NCBI GenBank assembly: GCA_030549335.1
Contig: CM060198.1
Coordinates: forward strand, 54,011,995-54,075,994
Source of the DNA: Pontederia crassipes
Lineage: Eukaryota; Streptophyta; Magnoliopsida; Commelinales; Pontederiaceae
Length of the DNA: 64,000 bases
Reading direction: 5' to 3'
Shown here piece by piece: positions 23,313-34,332 of the stretch. Position numbers and translations under genes: made by a program. Numbering within the stretch: the first letter of the stretch is position 1; each line of letters begins with the position of its first letter. The notes beneath the pieces are model-generated. The model was given only the letters and a program-made list of their open reading frames with translations. It did not search any database and was not told the origin of the DNA.

Positions 23313-23639
23313 AGGGGGGCAGAAAACTTAGTAGTTGATCATCTCTCTCGACTTTAATTATCAGAACAAGACGTTAACCCTGGTGTCCACTCCACAGAGC
23401 TATTAATGACTCTTTTTCAGATGATCAATTGTTTTCGATTCAGAAAACACTTCCTTGGTTCGCTGATTATGCTAACTACTTAGCTTTCGAGATTCTACGA
23501 CCTGATCTATCATATCAACAAAAGAAGAAATTTTTCTCTGATATCAAATACTACTTCTGGAATGAACCATTTCTATTCAAAAAATGTGCGGATGAAATAT
23601 ATCGTAGGTGTGTACCAGATGAACTTTTTTCTAATTGCA

Positions 23640-24089
23640 AGACCTTTGACAAAACTACTATCTAAGGAGGTAGAGTTTATATTCGACGAACATTGTTTAG
23701 AGGCTTTTAATACTCTGAAAAAAGCTCTTACAACAGCTCCAATCATCCAACCACTTTATTGGTCTTTGCCATTTGAAATTATGTGTGATGTTAGTGATCA
23801 AGCTGTGGGAGCAGTATTGGGACAAAGGAAGGATAAAAAGCAACATGCAATTTATTATGCTAGCAAAACCTTGGATGAAGCACAAATCAATTATGCCACA
23901 ACAGAAAAAGAATTCCTAGCAGTCGTTTTTACAATGGACAAATTTAAATCCTACCTAGTTGGCTCCAAAGTCATTGTGTACACTGATCACCAAGCTGTGC
24001 GATACTTGATCGCTAAAAAAGATGCCAAACCTAGACTCATCAGATGGATCCTTTTGTTACAGGAATTTGATTTAGAAATCAAAGATTGA
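23640..24089 (+). pseudogene. Athila RNase H, second copy
   Basis: It is nearly identical to the upstream copy, with the same catalytic Asp and Glu positions and the same TGA after EFDLEIKD. Differences include [13 protein letters not shown] for [13 protein letters not shown]. The chimeric start comes from the duplication junction: the frame runs from CVPDEL-like text straight into [15 protein letters not shown]. It is followed by a normal path into integrase. Confidence 0.88.
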
Positions 24090-24396
24090 AGGGGGGGCAG
24101 AAAACTTAGTAGCTGATCATCTCTCTCGACTTCAATTATCAGAACAAGACGTTAACCCTGGTGTCCACAGAGCTATTAATGACTCTTTTCCAGATGATCA
24201 ATTGTTTTCGATTCAGAAAACACTTCCTTGGTTCGCTGATTATGCTAACTACTTAGCTTCCAAGATTCTACGACCTGATCTATCATATCAACAAAAGAAA
24301 AAAAATTTCTCTGATATCAAATACTACTTCTGGAATGAACCATTTCTATTCAAAAAATGTGCGGATAAAATATATCGTAGGTGTGTATCAGACGAA

Positions 24397-25493
24397 GAAT
24401 AATCTACTATATTACACGAATGTCATTCATCTCCTTATGGTGGTCATGGAGGATATCAGAAAACAACCGCTAAAGTTTTTCAAACAGGTTTTTGTTGGCC
24501 AACCCTATTCAAGGATGTAATCAATGTTGTTAAATCTTGTGATGCATGTCAAAGAATTGGAAATATAGGCAAAAGAAATGAAGCACCTCAGCAACCTATA
24601 CTCGAGGTAGAAATATTTTTTGTATGGGGAGTGGATTATATGGGATCTTTTCCCCCTTCTTGCGGGTACAAGTTCATACTCTTAGCTGTTGATTATGTCT
24701 CAAAATGGATTGAGGCTATCCCTACAATCTCAACAGAGTCAAAGTCGGTTGCTAAACTCTTTAAAGACATAATATTTCCAAGGTTTGGGATACCGAGATT
24801 GGTTATTAGTGATGGAGGATCACATTTATTGAACGGAGTTTTGAAAAATTGTTGCTCAAACATCGGATTTCTACCGCTTATCATCCTCAAACCAACGGCA
24901 AGCAGAAGTCTCAAATAGAGAGATCAAATTAACTCTCGAGAAAACTATTTCAATAACCAGAAAGGATTAGAACCTGAAACTCAATGAAGCACTATGTGCA
25001 TATCGGACTACATATAAAACACCAATTGGGACGACACCATTCAGACTGATTTATGGCAAACATTGTCACCTACCGGTGGAATTAGAACATAAGGCTTTTT
25101 GGGCAATTAAAATACTGAATTATGATTTCCAAGCAACCTCTGGAAAACGTTTATTGCAGCTCAATGAGATAGATGAATTGAGATTAGATGCCTATAACAA
25201 TTCCCACGTCTATAAAGAAAGAACAAGAAATGGCATGATTTGCACATATTGAGAAGGAGCTTTAAAGAGGGCGACCAGGTTCTATTTTTTAACTCCCGAC
25301 TATGACTTTTCCCGGGAAGTTAAGAACGCGATGGTCTGAACCATTTATCATCGAAATAATATACCCCCATGGCGCAGTGGACATCATAAATAGCAATTCA
25401 GAGACTTTCAAGGTTAATGGGCAGAGATTGAAACTTTATAATCCAGGCGCAGCAAGGTTTGAAGAAGCTTTACACCTGCAATCAGACCACTAG
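24397..25493 (+). pseudogene. Athila-type integrase
   Basis: Integrase inserts the DNA copy into the chromosome. The zinc-finger half reads LHECHSSPYGGHGGYQKTT then SCDACQRIGN. The core has WGVDYMGSFPPSCGYKFI (first Asp) and FGIPRLVISDGGSHL (second Asp). The region of the final Glu (AYHPQTNG, then QAEVSN in another frame) is frameshifted near 24898. Further text (YRTTYKTPIGTTPFRLIYGK, LPVELEHKAFWAIK) and a C-terminal GDQVL...[13 protein letters not shown] and [12 protein letters not shown] segment complete it. Several frameshifts and stops inactivate it. Confidence 0.88.
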
Positions 25494-25864
25494 AAGAAAT
25501 ATGGTCGAGCCAACGACGTTAAAAAAAGGCGCTACATGGAGGCAACCCAATCAAATAAACGGTCAGCAGCCATGTCAGCACCTGCAAGGTCAGAAGTATA
25601 AGAAAAATCACCTGAAAGTACATTTTTTAGATTTAGTTGAGAATCCCAACAGAATCTAACACCATATTTACCCAAATATCCACTTTTCCGAGTCCCACAC
25701 GAACTCCCTCACGTCGCTTCATTTTCCACTCGATCAACTAATCCCTTCCCCAACACCCATCGTCCCTCAGCTACCTCTCGAAATCCCTAACAACACTCCA
25801 CCGTCCTCTGAGAAAACTCAGCCATTCTCCACTCTTACGATCGCTGATATTTTCAACCGGCAAC

Positions 25865-27149
25865 ATGAAGAGAACCCGTACATCGTCTGATTCCACAACC
25901 AACAGTTCATCTAAGTCCATTAGGCGACGGCTTCATCTGGATGGTCTTCTACAACCAACGTCCAACCTACGACAGCCAGAAGATAGCAATGAAGTCCAAT
26001 GTCTTCTTAATACAAGGTTCATAAATTTTTCTTCTACTCGATTTCTGGATTTTTCCACTCTCGAATCTCTCGGATTATTCGACGATATCAGGACCATACT
26101 CCATCGATCCCGTCTCCTCCCTTTCTTTATGAAACATTGGGACCTCTACAAAGAGGTATCAGTCGAGTTCTTAAGAACCATGTATCCCACCAATTTTGAT
26201 GAAGATGGAGCTCCTGATCACATTGAGTTTCGGTTGTGTAATCACAAACTCGCCATGGGTCTAAACACTTTAGCCCGTTTTATGAATCTGCCTGATGTTG
26301 GCTATAGAACCCCTCCGCCCTCTTTCCCTACATTCGAAGTTTGGTATCAACTTACCGGCCGACGAACCGATAACATGTTACACCTAGTCGGCCACGACCT
26401 GAAGAACCCTGTTCTTCGATATCTCCATATCCTTCTTACCAACACTGTCCTAATCCGCCCCAATGAATACGAGCGGGACCTTGTTTCTACCAATGAACTT
26501 TTTATTCTCTAGTGTCTGATGTCTAACACAAAGATTAAGCTTGCCTCGTTCTTCCTGCAAAGTTTGATTATGGAGTCAACCCATGAAATTAGTCCAATCC
26601 TCTGCAGCAACCTCATTACACCCTTTGCAGAACACTATGTGTTCTTAGCAGACACCACACCCACACCTGCAACACTTATCGACTTAGATTTTTTTGACCA
26701 AGGAAGGGGTTCTTCTCATGGTAAATGGCTAACATGTTTGGCGACAATCTAATCCATCTACTCTCTTCCAACTACCTGACCCTCGATGGACTTCAATCCT
26801 GGAAGACCGGAACTGGTGGATGAATGATTTCATTCAGGTCACAAGGCCTATTCCAACACTACCCCCACTACTTTTGGACTACACAACCACCTCGCAGCTT
26901 CCTTATGGTTCCAGAACTCCTCGAAGGCGCATTGTCTCTTCCTCCTCCTCATCAGCTCCAGATGCCTCTCCATCTTTACCACTCACCACTTTCAACAAAT
27001 TGGACATCATTCTGAACCAAGTGACAAAACTTGCGGAAGCCACAACCCGCAATCACCAAGACATCCAAGCACTTAAAGATCAACTGCATAAATTGGAACA
27101 ACAAAACTTGGTGCACCAACAGCGAGTCCAAGGAGTGGAAGATCTTTAG
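25865..27149 (+). pseudogene. Extra ORF downstream of pol, resembling the ATHILA ORF-1 family
   Basis: Three open segments (25865-26512, 26519-26752, 26820-27149) lie after pol in the place where Athila elements carry an additional ORF. The first starts MKRTRTSSDSTTNSSSKSIR, a basic Ser-rich head. It continues with LESLGLFDDIRTILHRS, LYKEVSVEFLRTMYPT, HIEFRLCNHKLAMGLNTL and ARFMNLPD, the helical pattern I associate with the ATHILA ORF-1 family. The last segment is Ser/Pro-rich, then a likely coiled coil (LDIILNQVTKLAEATTRN and LKDQLHKLEQQN). Only one stop (TAG near 26511) and a few small shifts break it, so it is better preserved than pol. No signal peptide is evident. Its function is not established. 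Confidence 0.7.
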
Positions 27150-28181
27150 AATTCTGTCCTAACAACCCTCAGTGACATTCAACAAGTCACTGACCGCATC
27201 CTTGAGCTCCGACCAACTACCGGTCCCTCTTCCTGGCATGATCGACATTGATGACAGAGTCGGTTCTAAGCTTGGGGGAGAGGACAACATGGTACATTTC
27301 TACTCTATTTAACTCTCATTTTTCTCATTTTTCACAATTTTACATTCAAATTCTCAGATTATAGATTGACATTGCACCATGTTAACCTCACGTAGTACAA
27401 TAAGAGATTTCATATTCATCTCGTAGCTATAGCCACTGTTGCAACCTCCTGAAACTTTGTTCAAGAACATTTTTGCTAGCCCCTAATATTTTAACATATT
27501 TTGCAACCAAATTCAATGCTTAAAGTGAAAGGGCAAAGGCTAGTGGAAAGTGACTATTTTGATATATTAAGAGCTTGACGACCAATCTTATTTAAGCTTG
27601 CCTCTGAATTCAAATGACTACTAATAAGACTGTTATTACTAATATTTTCCAATGTAGTATGAAACCGAATGAAAAAAAAGCAATAAGCAAAATAAAAGTT
27701 AAAAGCAAAAGAAAAGAGGGCCGAGAGAGCCCCAAAAGGTACAAAAAGGGTGCATTCCTGAACCAGGGTGAATTTCGGTAAGTAGATCCATAGGGGTTCA
27801 TGTCTGGTACCCTAAAAGCAACTGCCCTGGGCTGTGCCGATCAAAATCCTGCTACATGAATTCCCCTGAGCATTATGGATAATCACATGAGTACTGGGCA
27901 AGAATTCAAAGAAAAGCCTATACTGCACCGGTAGATTCAGCATTAACACTCTTATTATCTGTCTTTCTTATTTGAATTCCTTGGCTTGAGCTAAAAAGAG
28001 GAAGTTAAAAATGTCTTGTTGTTAATATCTTCATTAAAGTCAGGGATGAAGGAACCGAGAGGGCACTTAGGCAAAGAATATCAGGTTGATATATTAAAAG
28101 GTTGGCGGGAAAGCAAGATGAAGACTACCCCTATCTTGAACATTGATTGAGGACAAGCAAAAAGCTAAGCTTGGGGGAATT
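27150..28181 (+). other. Non-coding 3' internal region of the Athila element, with two polypurine-tract-like sites
   Basis: About 1 kb without a gene separates the last ORF from the 3' LTR, as is common in Athila elements. The word TAAGCTTGGGGGAG is at 27267-27280 and nearly repeated as TAAGCTTGGGGGAAT at 28166-28180, next to the 3' LTR. The second is the expected plus-strand primer; the first looks like an internal duplicate. Confidence 0.7.
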
Positions 28182-29259
28182 TGATCACCTCTTTTATATA
28201 CTTATAATAACTACAATTAAATCCATGAATTTATGTAAAAATTGAGCATATTTAAATGTTTTATCATTTTCTAGTGGAGAAGTTGAATGAGTAAAAGATA
28301 GGACTAACCACTTTTCGAAATTTGAATTTTGAACAGGGGATGAAACAAAAAGGGTAGAGGAAGCCCGGAAGGAGGGGGAGGAAAGAAGGGGGGAGTGATA
28401 GGAAAAAGATGAAGGCCGGAGAAGAATGGAGATGAACTAAGAAGATTTTTTTTATTCTCTCGTGATGAGACTCTGTTGATGCTGACTTTCATTCCGACTT
28501 TTTGATATCGTGAATCTGACTCCTCATTTCTATTTACGTGATGCATGGCTAATTAGAATTTATGTCTAATTTCAATTAGATCGAGAGATCAATTATTTTT
28601 ATGCCTTAGCTAATTTCATCCGAGAGGAGAAATTAACCACATTGCCTGCTATATTTCTAGTAATTGTTAGTTTATTATTCATTAAAAGATCGAGAGATCT
28701 GCTATAGTGACTGTTATGAGATGAGAATCCTTACAGTCGTGTGAGGTGTCAATCTGCATTTTGATCATTTGATTAAGATTAAAAGAATGAGTTGTAGGAG
28801 ATCGAGAGATCGAACTCTTCTTCTGATAGTTTTTACTAATCAGTAATCTTAATTCAGTGATTAGCGACCACTCTCTTCTTGATTTTAGATACATCGATAG
28901 GCTGAGAGATAGAGTGAGATTATAAAATCAATAAGTCGGATACGGTTTTTGCAACAGCATCAACGAGTTCATTACGAGGGAATCTCTTCCTTCACTCCTT
29001 GATCTTTTCTTATCTTTCTTTATTATTATTAATCCATGCTCCTTTATTCATCTGATTTATTCTTTTATAATTTCGTGACGACTTTTGGGATATAAGTAGA
29101 ATAAGTAATTGATCTAAATCAACGGGGTTACGACACTCAGGGTTTCTACTCGACCTGTGCACTTGTAGTTAGGTGAACTCTTGGATAAAATTAAAACGTG
29201 ACTAGAATTATTTCTTGTGTGAGAATCTATAATTTCACAACTATGATCAGTTCACGTCA
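28182..29259 (+). repeat. 3' LTR of the Athila-type element
   Basis: It follows the polypurine tract, starts TGATCACCTC (homology to the 5' LTR from 28196), and ends ATCAGTTCACGTCA directly before GAGTA. It has the same content as 18223-19293. Confidence 0.9.
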
Positions 29260-29660
29260 GAGTACATGTCTCGGGTTCCATATGCTAGTGCAATTGGAAG
29301 TCTAATGTATGTCATAGTTTGCACAAGACTGGACATTGCTCTGAACGATCCGAAAAAATAGCACTGGCAAGCAGTGTAGCGAATCTTTAGACAGTTCGGT
29401 TATTAGTTGGAAGGTCACACTTCAGCCATCAATTATATTGTCTACCACATAGGCTGAATACATGGCACTTACAGAAGTTGCCAAGGAAGGCATCTGATTA
29501 AAAGGTCTAGTTGGAGATCTCGGATTACATCAGGAGCAAGCTATAGTGAACTGTGACAATCTGAGTGCAATATGTTTAGTCAAGGATCAAGTGCATCATG
29601 AAAGAACCAAACACATTGATATCAGATATCACTTCATCCGCACTAGAAAGATGATCAAGG
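29260..29660 (+). pseudogene. Copia RNase H segment
   Basis: The copia frame resumes after the Athila insertion with EYMSRVPYASAIGSLMY, then TRLDIAL. RNase H text includes AEYMALTEVAKEG and CDNLSAICLVKDQVHHERTK followed by HIDIRYHFIRT. Frameshifts and stops interrupt it. The gag-only element cuts it at 29661. The last codons resume at 33768 (PANMFIKYVPHGKF-like, HCLDLLNI-like). Confidence 0.85.
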
Positions 29661-30609
29661 TGTAGGATCTCAAAGGGCACCAAGAGGGAGGGTGAATTGG
29701 TGTTCTATAAAAAATATCTATTTCACAAAAATCATCGCGGAAGCACAAAATTGATTTTTAAATCCTTTGTAATTCATATCATAAATTCAATATTAGAGGG
29801 AGAGAGAGAGAAAATCAAACACAAACACACAGTGGTTGTTGGCGAGGTTCGGCCACACCTTAGCCTATGTCCCCGCTCCGACTTCTCGACCTCGAGACCT
29901 TCAAAGATTCCACTAATCCCTTCCTTTGTTCCAAATGGGGCAAGGAAGAAAGCCCTTTACACCACCGCCTTTTCTCCGCTTCGAAAGGTAAGGCACACCT
30001 CTCATCCAATGAAGCTAATCTATTTCTCTCGCTCAAGAGGTAAGATTTTCAACCTCTTTTACATAGGAGCTCTCTCAATTTTTTGAACAAAAGTGATTCT
30101 CTCTTTTATAATTCTATGATCATAAGAAGAGAAGAAAGAAAGCTATGAAATGAAAATTTCAAGAAATAATCTCTTTGATAGCTTGAAGTTTTTCATCAAT
30201 GGGTGAATGTGTGCATTTGCCTCTGTCTTTGGCACTCCTTTTATAGCTTTCAGTGTGTGAAAAATTCATCCAAAATTTGCTCCATAAATTCCTCCTTTAA
30301 ATTTGACAGTTACATTTCATTTGACTGGGAGGCCAATCTATCGCACATCTGCGCTGTTTTGATCATAACTTTCTGCACAGTTATCCAAATTAGATGATCT
30401 TAGAGTCTTTGGAAAGCTAACAGAATTCTCTACAATGATGTTGTATTATTCATTCAAAATATAATCATATCATAGTCAATTATGTAATCCAAGTTCGTGC
30501 ATAAAGTTATCTCCTTTTTTTAAAACTTTTTTAGCATTTTAACTTTTAATCTTTTGAGGTTTGTTTCATCAAAATATAATTTTATATGTCATTAAAACTT
30601 TGACCAACA
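29661..30609 (-). repeat. 3' LTR of gag-only element A
   Basis: On the minus strand it runs TGTTGGTCAAAG to GAGATCCTACA. A TATA box (minus-strand TATAAAAGG) is at 30237-30245. The polypurine tract (minus-strand AAAAAGGGGAAGAT) is at about 30610-30624. Confidence 0.9.
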
Positions 30610-30624
30610 ATCTTCCCCTTTTTG

Positions 30625-31274
30625 ATGAAGACAAACCGAGAAATATGAAAAATATATAAGTTGGAGAAAAGTTGGAAAATTTTGTAAAAAATAATTTTAC
30701 TCCCCATAACTCTTAACTTTCCTTACATTGGGATATATTCATAAAAATATTAATTATATGGTAATATTCATATAAAGTATATTCATGTCATATTTCTCAC
30801 ATATTTCTCCCCCTTTTGTTTCATCAAAAAGTAATTTGTAAATGAAACATATAAAAAACCATATGTAACTCTCCCTTAATCAATTTTCAAAAAAAATTAT
30901 TCTTCCCCCTTTTTGTCATATAATAGATATGTAGAGTAGTTGAAAGTTTTGAAATATAACTCCCCCTAAATTTATGGCTATAATAAAAACCAATTTATGA
31001 AACTCAAAACAAATATATATTAAAAAATATGGCATAAAATTTTTGATAAAACAATGTGATATCCATGATATGTGAAAATAATATTTAATCATGCTCCCCC
31101 TATCACTATGACCAATATTTTATATATTCTTTTTTTCTGTTAAAGTAATAGTAGTTTTGAAATTTTTGGGTGAAATAAAAATGTAAGTGATACTATAACC
31201 TTTGTGCCTTCACCATTTGTCCTTTGTTTTGCATGTGAGGCATACCTGAAAAGTAATTATGTAATCTTCGGTAC
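30625..31274 (-). other. Non-coding interior of gag-only element A in place of pol
   Basis: This AT-rich stretch joins the gag end to the polypurine tract. It shares with copy B (59100-60007) the minus-strand phrase GGTCATAGTGATAGGGGGAG and several CT-rich or A-rich runs. No pol motif is seen on either strand. Confidence 0.7.
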
Positions 31275-32717
31275 TCAAAATTCTTTGGGTCCTATTTTGT
31301 TAGATAATGTTTCTTTCGGAATTCAAATCATGCAATGTTGTGTTGATTTTCTCATTTTGCATTGATATGCATAATGCCCATAAAATCCACATGTAAAGCA
31401 TTTAAAATGTGATTTTCTATCATAGGGATGATTTTTGAAATTATTTTTCTTTTGCATAAGAAATAACTTTATTTTGTATATCTTTCAAAGAGAATTTTCT
31501 TTCTTTATTTTTTCCAAAGAACATGTTAGTTTTACAACTTCACATGCATGTATGATTTCCAAAGTATCAATTTCAGTTTTTAGTTTTTCATTTTCCAAAA
31601 AAAACATGCATTCTTTTCTTCTTTTAATTTTTCAATTTCACATATTAATTTTTCATTTTCCTCTTTAATTGAAAAATATATTTTTATAAGAGAGGAGAGT
31701 TCTTTATTCACATCTAAAGAAAGAATTTCTTCGGAAGAGTTCGATGAATCATAATTTAAATTTGAAGGGTTAGAAATTACCTCATTGTCACGTACCATCA
31801 AGCATATGTATGCTTCATCACTAGAAGAGCTTGATGAACTACTTGTTTCACTAGACTCTTCATATTTGTTTCTTTTTACCTTTCTGGAATTTTTCTTTTT
31901 TGTAGTGTTTGTATGATTTTCTTGTTGGCTTCTCGTTCTTGTCTTTCTTTTTAACAAACTTGAGATACTTATCTAATTTTCTTATGTAGAGTGCGAGTTT
32001 CTTTTCATCCACTTCCTCTTCACTTGAATCTTCTTCTATTGTATTTGCCTTCAATGCCAATATTTTCTTCTTGGGGGCTCTTTCTTCTTGATCTTCTTGG
32101 ATTGAGATCTCATAGGTTAGAAGTGAACTAATAAGATCATCAAAATCTAATTTGTTCAGATCCTTTTCTTCGATCACGGTCCTCTTCTTATGCCATTTGG
32201 AGGAGAGAGACTTGAGAATCTTTTTCATTTTTTGAGAGTTAGTTCTTGGCTCGTCCAATGAGGTTAAGCCATTCAAAATATCATTAAATCGAGCAACCAT
32301 ATCATTTATGGATTCATTTTCATGCATCTTGAAGGAATCATATTGATGATTCGAAATATTTAATCTAGATTCTTTGACTTTATCTGTTCCTTCATAAGTA
32401 GTAATGAGTTTCTTCCAAATTTTAGTTGCACTTTTACCATTAGAAATCCGAATGAAATCCGTTGAATCTAAAGCACAATAAAATATATTTTTGACTTTCC
32501 AATCAAGTTTTGAAAAAATCTTTTCTTTTTCTTTAGAATCAATAGGTAACTTTTCATGAACATAATAACCTTTTTCAACTATATCCCACATGTCGATATC
32601 AATAGAATAAATATATGCTTGAATCCTAATTTTTCAATATTGAAAATTTGATGCATTTAAGAGGGGAGGATGACTAATTGATTGTCCTTCGGCAAAAACA
32701 AGTCCACTTGATGTCAT
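31275..32717 (-). pseudogene. Gag of gag-only element A
   Basis: The start codon is 32715-32717, giving MTSSGLVFAEGQSISHPP. Codon 28 (32634-32636) is TGA in NFQY-stop-KIRI, where related gags have Trp. The UBN2-type gag domain follows: DMWDIVEKGYYV, ATKIWKKLITTYEGTDKVKE, ESINDMVARFNDILNGL and SLSSKWHKKRTVIEEKDL. Next comes a lysine/glutamate-rich stretch, a Ser-rich stretch and a coiled coil (KEENEKLICEIEKLKEEK). A CCHC zinc knuckle, CFTCGFYGHYAYQC, is at about 31340-31400. A frameshift lies near 31900. After the gag stop the frame reads VPKIT and then CKTKDKW, where pol would begin, and is abruptly non-coding. Confidence 0.88.
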
Positions 32718-32825
32718 GCTCTTAAGATGGTTAAATCTTAAGATAATTGAATCTTAAAAAAATTTAGATCTAAAGAGGATTAGATCTTAAAACAAGATGA
32801 TTCAAAAAAATCAAAAGAAGAGTAA

Positions 32826-32840
32826 CCCGCTCTGATACCA
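32826..32840 (-). other. Primer binding site of gag-only element A
   Basis: On the minus strand TGGTATCAGAGCGGG lies two bases after the 5' LTR end. It is the initiator tRNA-Met type. Confidence 0.9.
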
Positions 32841-32842
32841 AT

Positions 32843-33767
32843 TGTAGGATCTCAAAGGACACTAAGTGGGAGGGTGAATTGGTGTTCTATAAAAAATATC
32901 GATTTCACAAAAAATCATCGCGGAAGCACAAAACCAATTTTTAAATCCTTTGTAATTCAGATCATAAATTTAATATTAGAGGGAGAGAGAGAGAGAAAAT
33001 CAAACACAAACACATGGTGGTTGTTGACGAGGTTCGGCCACACCTTGGCTTATGTCCCCGCTCCGACTTCTCGACCTCGAGACCGTCGAAGATTCCACTA
33101 ATCCCTTCCTTTACACCACCGCTTTTTCTCCGCTTCGAGAGGTAAGGCGCACATCTCCTCCTATGAAGCTAATATATTTCTCTCGCTTAAGAAGTAAGAT
33201 TTTGAACCTCTTTTACACAGGAGCTCTCTCAATTTTTTTAACAAAAGTTTTTCTCTCTTTTACAATTCTATAATCATAAGAAGAGAAGAGAGAAATCTAT
33301 GAAATGAAAACTTCAAGAAATAATCTTTCTTTGATAATTTGAAGTTTTTCTTCAATGAGTGAATGTGTGCATTTGCCTTTGTCTTTGGCACTCCTTTTAT
33401 AGTCTTCAGTGTGTGAAAAATTCATCCAAAATTTTCTCCACAAATTCCTCCTTTAAATTTGACAGTTACATTTCATTTGACTGAGAGGCCGGTCCACCGT
33501 ACATCTGCACTATTTTGATCATAACTTTCTACACATTTATTCAAATTAGATGATCTTAGAGTCTTTGGAAAGCTAACAGAATTTTCTACAACTTTGATGT
33601 GTATTATTTATCCAAAATATAATCATATCATAGTCAATTATGTAATCCAAGTTCGTGCATAAAGTTATCTCCTTTTTTTAAACTTTTTTAGCATTTTAAC
33701 TTTTAATCTTTTGAGGTTTGTTTCATCAAAATATAATTTTATATGTCATTAAAACTTTGACCCAACA
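32843..33767 (-). repeat. 5' LTR of gag-only element A
   Basis: On the minus strand it starts TGTTGGGTCAAAG and ends GAGATCCTACA. It has the same TATA box (33393-33401) and layout as the other LTR. A short segment around the TTCCAAATGGGGC phrase of the left LTR (near 29925-29965) is missing here, near 33105. Confidence 0.9.
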
Positions 33768-33956
33768 CAAGATGAAGCTTGGTACTGAATCCAGCTAATA
33801 TGTTCATTAAATATGTTCCTCATGGCAAGTTTTAGCATTGCTTGGACTTGCTTAACATCAATACTTGGTAATAGTCCCATGGTGGGATTGGCGGCAGCGT
33901 AACATGGTATTGAAATTTTTTGTGTTCTAAAGATGATTCAAGTCAAGGTGAAGATT
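33768..33956 (+). pseudogene. Copia pol end and polypurine tract
   Basis: The copia text resumes after CAAGA with NPANMFIKYVPHGK, a stop and HCLDLLNI, the usual C-terminus of this lineage. The purine-rich run AAGGTGAAGATT directly before the 3' LTR (to 33956) is the plus-strand primer site. Confidence 0.75.
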
Positions 33957-34332
33957 TGTTGATAATGCTTTGAATCTGAACCTAGCTGTAACCTAATGTG
34001 ATCCCCCTACATAATCAGACGCTTTAACAGATTTCCCCTAGGGGTATTATGTATGTGATTCAGAATTAATTTATTTTCTTATTATGAGATAGGTGTCCTA
34101 TTTTGAGGGATTAATTTAGAGTTCCAATCGGCCTATAATTCCTATCATCTGTCAAAGGGAGTGCATATATAAACTCCCTAGGAGTCTAGACAGAGACACA
34201 TCCTTGTAATCATTATTATTCCATAACAAAGAGAGCCGCCGCTTCTCGAGGACGTAACCTGATTTAAGGTGAACCTCGTAAATCTCTATGTTCTTTTGTG
34301 TTCGTGCGATCTCTCTCCCTCTTTTCCTAACA
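33957..34332 (+). repeat. 3' LTR of the copia element
   Basis: It starts TGTTGATAATG and ends TTTTCCTAACA, followed by AAGTT. It contains the TATATAAACTCCC box. It is about 60 bp longer than the left LTR because of a segment near 34048-34105. Confidence 0.88.

Larger units (their letters stand above)
22844..24396 (+). repeat. Tandem duplication of the RNase H segment (777-bp unit)
   Basis: Unit 1 runs 22844-23620 and unit 2 runs 23621 to about 24396. Both start GAACTTTTTTCTAATTGC and both end near GTGTGTA(C)CAGA(T/C)GA. They differ by scattered substitutions and a short deletion near 24160 in unit 2. Each unit contains the whole RNase H domain and the spacer up to the integrase zinc finger. 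The junction shows only a few bases of microhomology (GAA). Confidence 0.92.
18223..29259 (+). mobile_element. Athila-type Ty3-gypsy retrotransposon
   Basis: Direct LTRs of about 1.07 kb bound gag, protease, RT, RNase H and integrase in gypsy order. The primer site fits tRNA-Asp, as in Athila. An extra ORF lies after pol, and a GGGGGA polypurine tract precedes the 3' LTR. The 5-bp target duplication GAGTA (18218-18222 and 29260-29264) rejoins the copia frame as AEKEYMSRVPYAS. The first base is slightly uncertain: the 3' LTR may begin at TGATCACC (28182), while homology with the 5' LTR starts 14 bp later. The coding frame is broken throughout. Confidence 0.92.
29661..33767 (-). mobile_element. 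Gag-only LTR retrotransposon (TR-GAG-like), copy A
   Basis: Two LTRs of about 0.93-0.95 kb in the same orientation bound a 2.2 kb interior read on the minus strand. On that strand the LTRs start TGTTGG and end CCTACA, and a tRNA-Met primer site follows the 5' LTR. A gag gene comes next and a polypurine tract precedes the 3' LTR. There is no protease, RT, RNase H or integrase. Flanks are CAAGG (29656-29660) and CAAGA (33768-33772), a 4/5 target duplication. It sits in the RNase H end of the copia element. Pol must be supplied in trans for it to move. Confidence 0.92.
13508..34332 (+). mobile_element. Tork/Tnt1-type Ty1-copia retrotransposon split by three insertions
   Basis: Two related LTRs bound it (13508-13822 and 33957-34332). 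The first is followed by a tRNA-Met type primer site, and gag, integrase, RT and RNase H follow in copia order. Flanks read AAATT before the left LTR and AAGTT after the right, a 4/5 match for a decayed target duplication. Removing the solo LTR (14240-15545), the Athila element (18223-29259) and the gag-only element (29661-33767) joins the coding region cleanly across each target duplication. About 4.5 kb of the element itself remains. It is the oldest layer of this nest. Confidence 0.88.

Noticed and set aside
29661-33767. First read as an autonomous copia element in reverse.
   Set aside because: Only gag is present between the LTRs; no RT, RNase H or integrase text on either strand of its interior.
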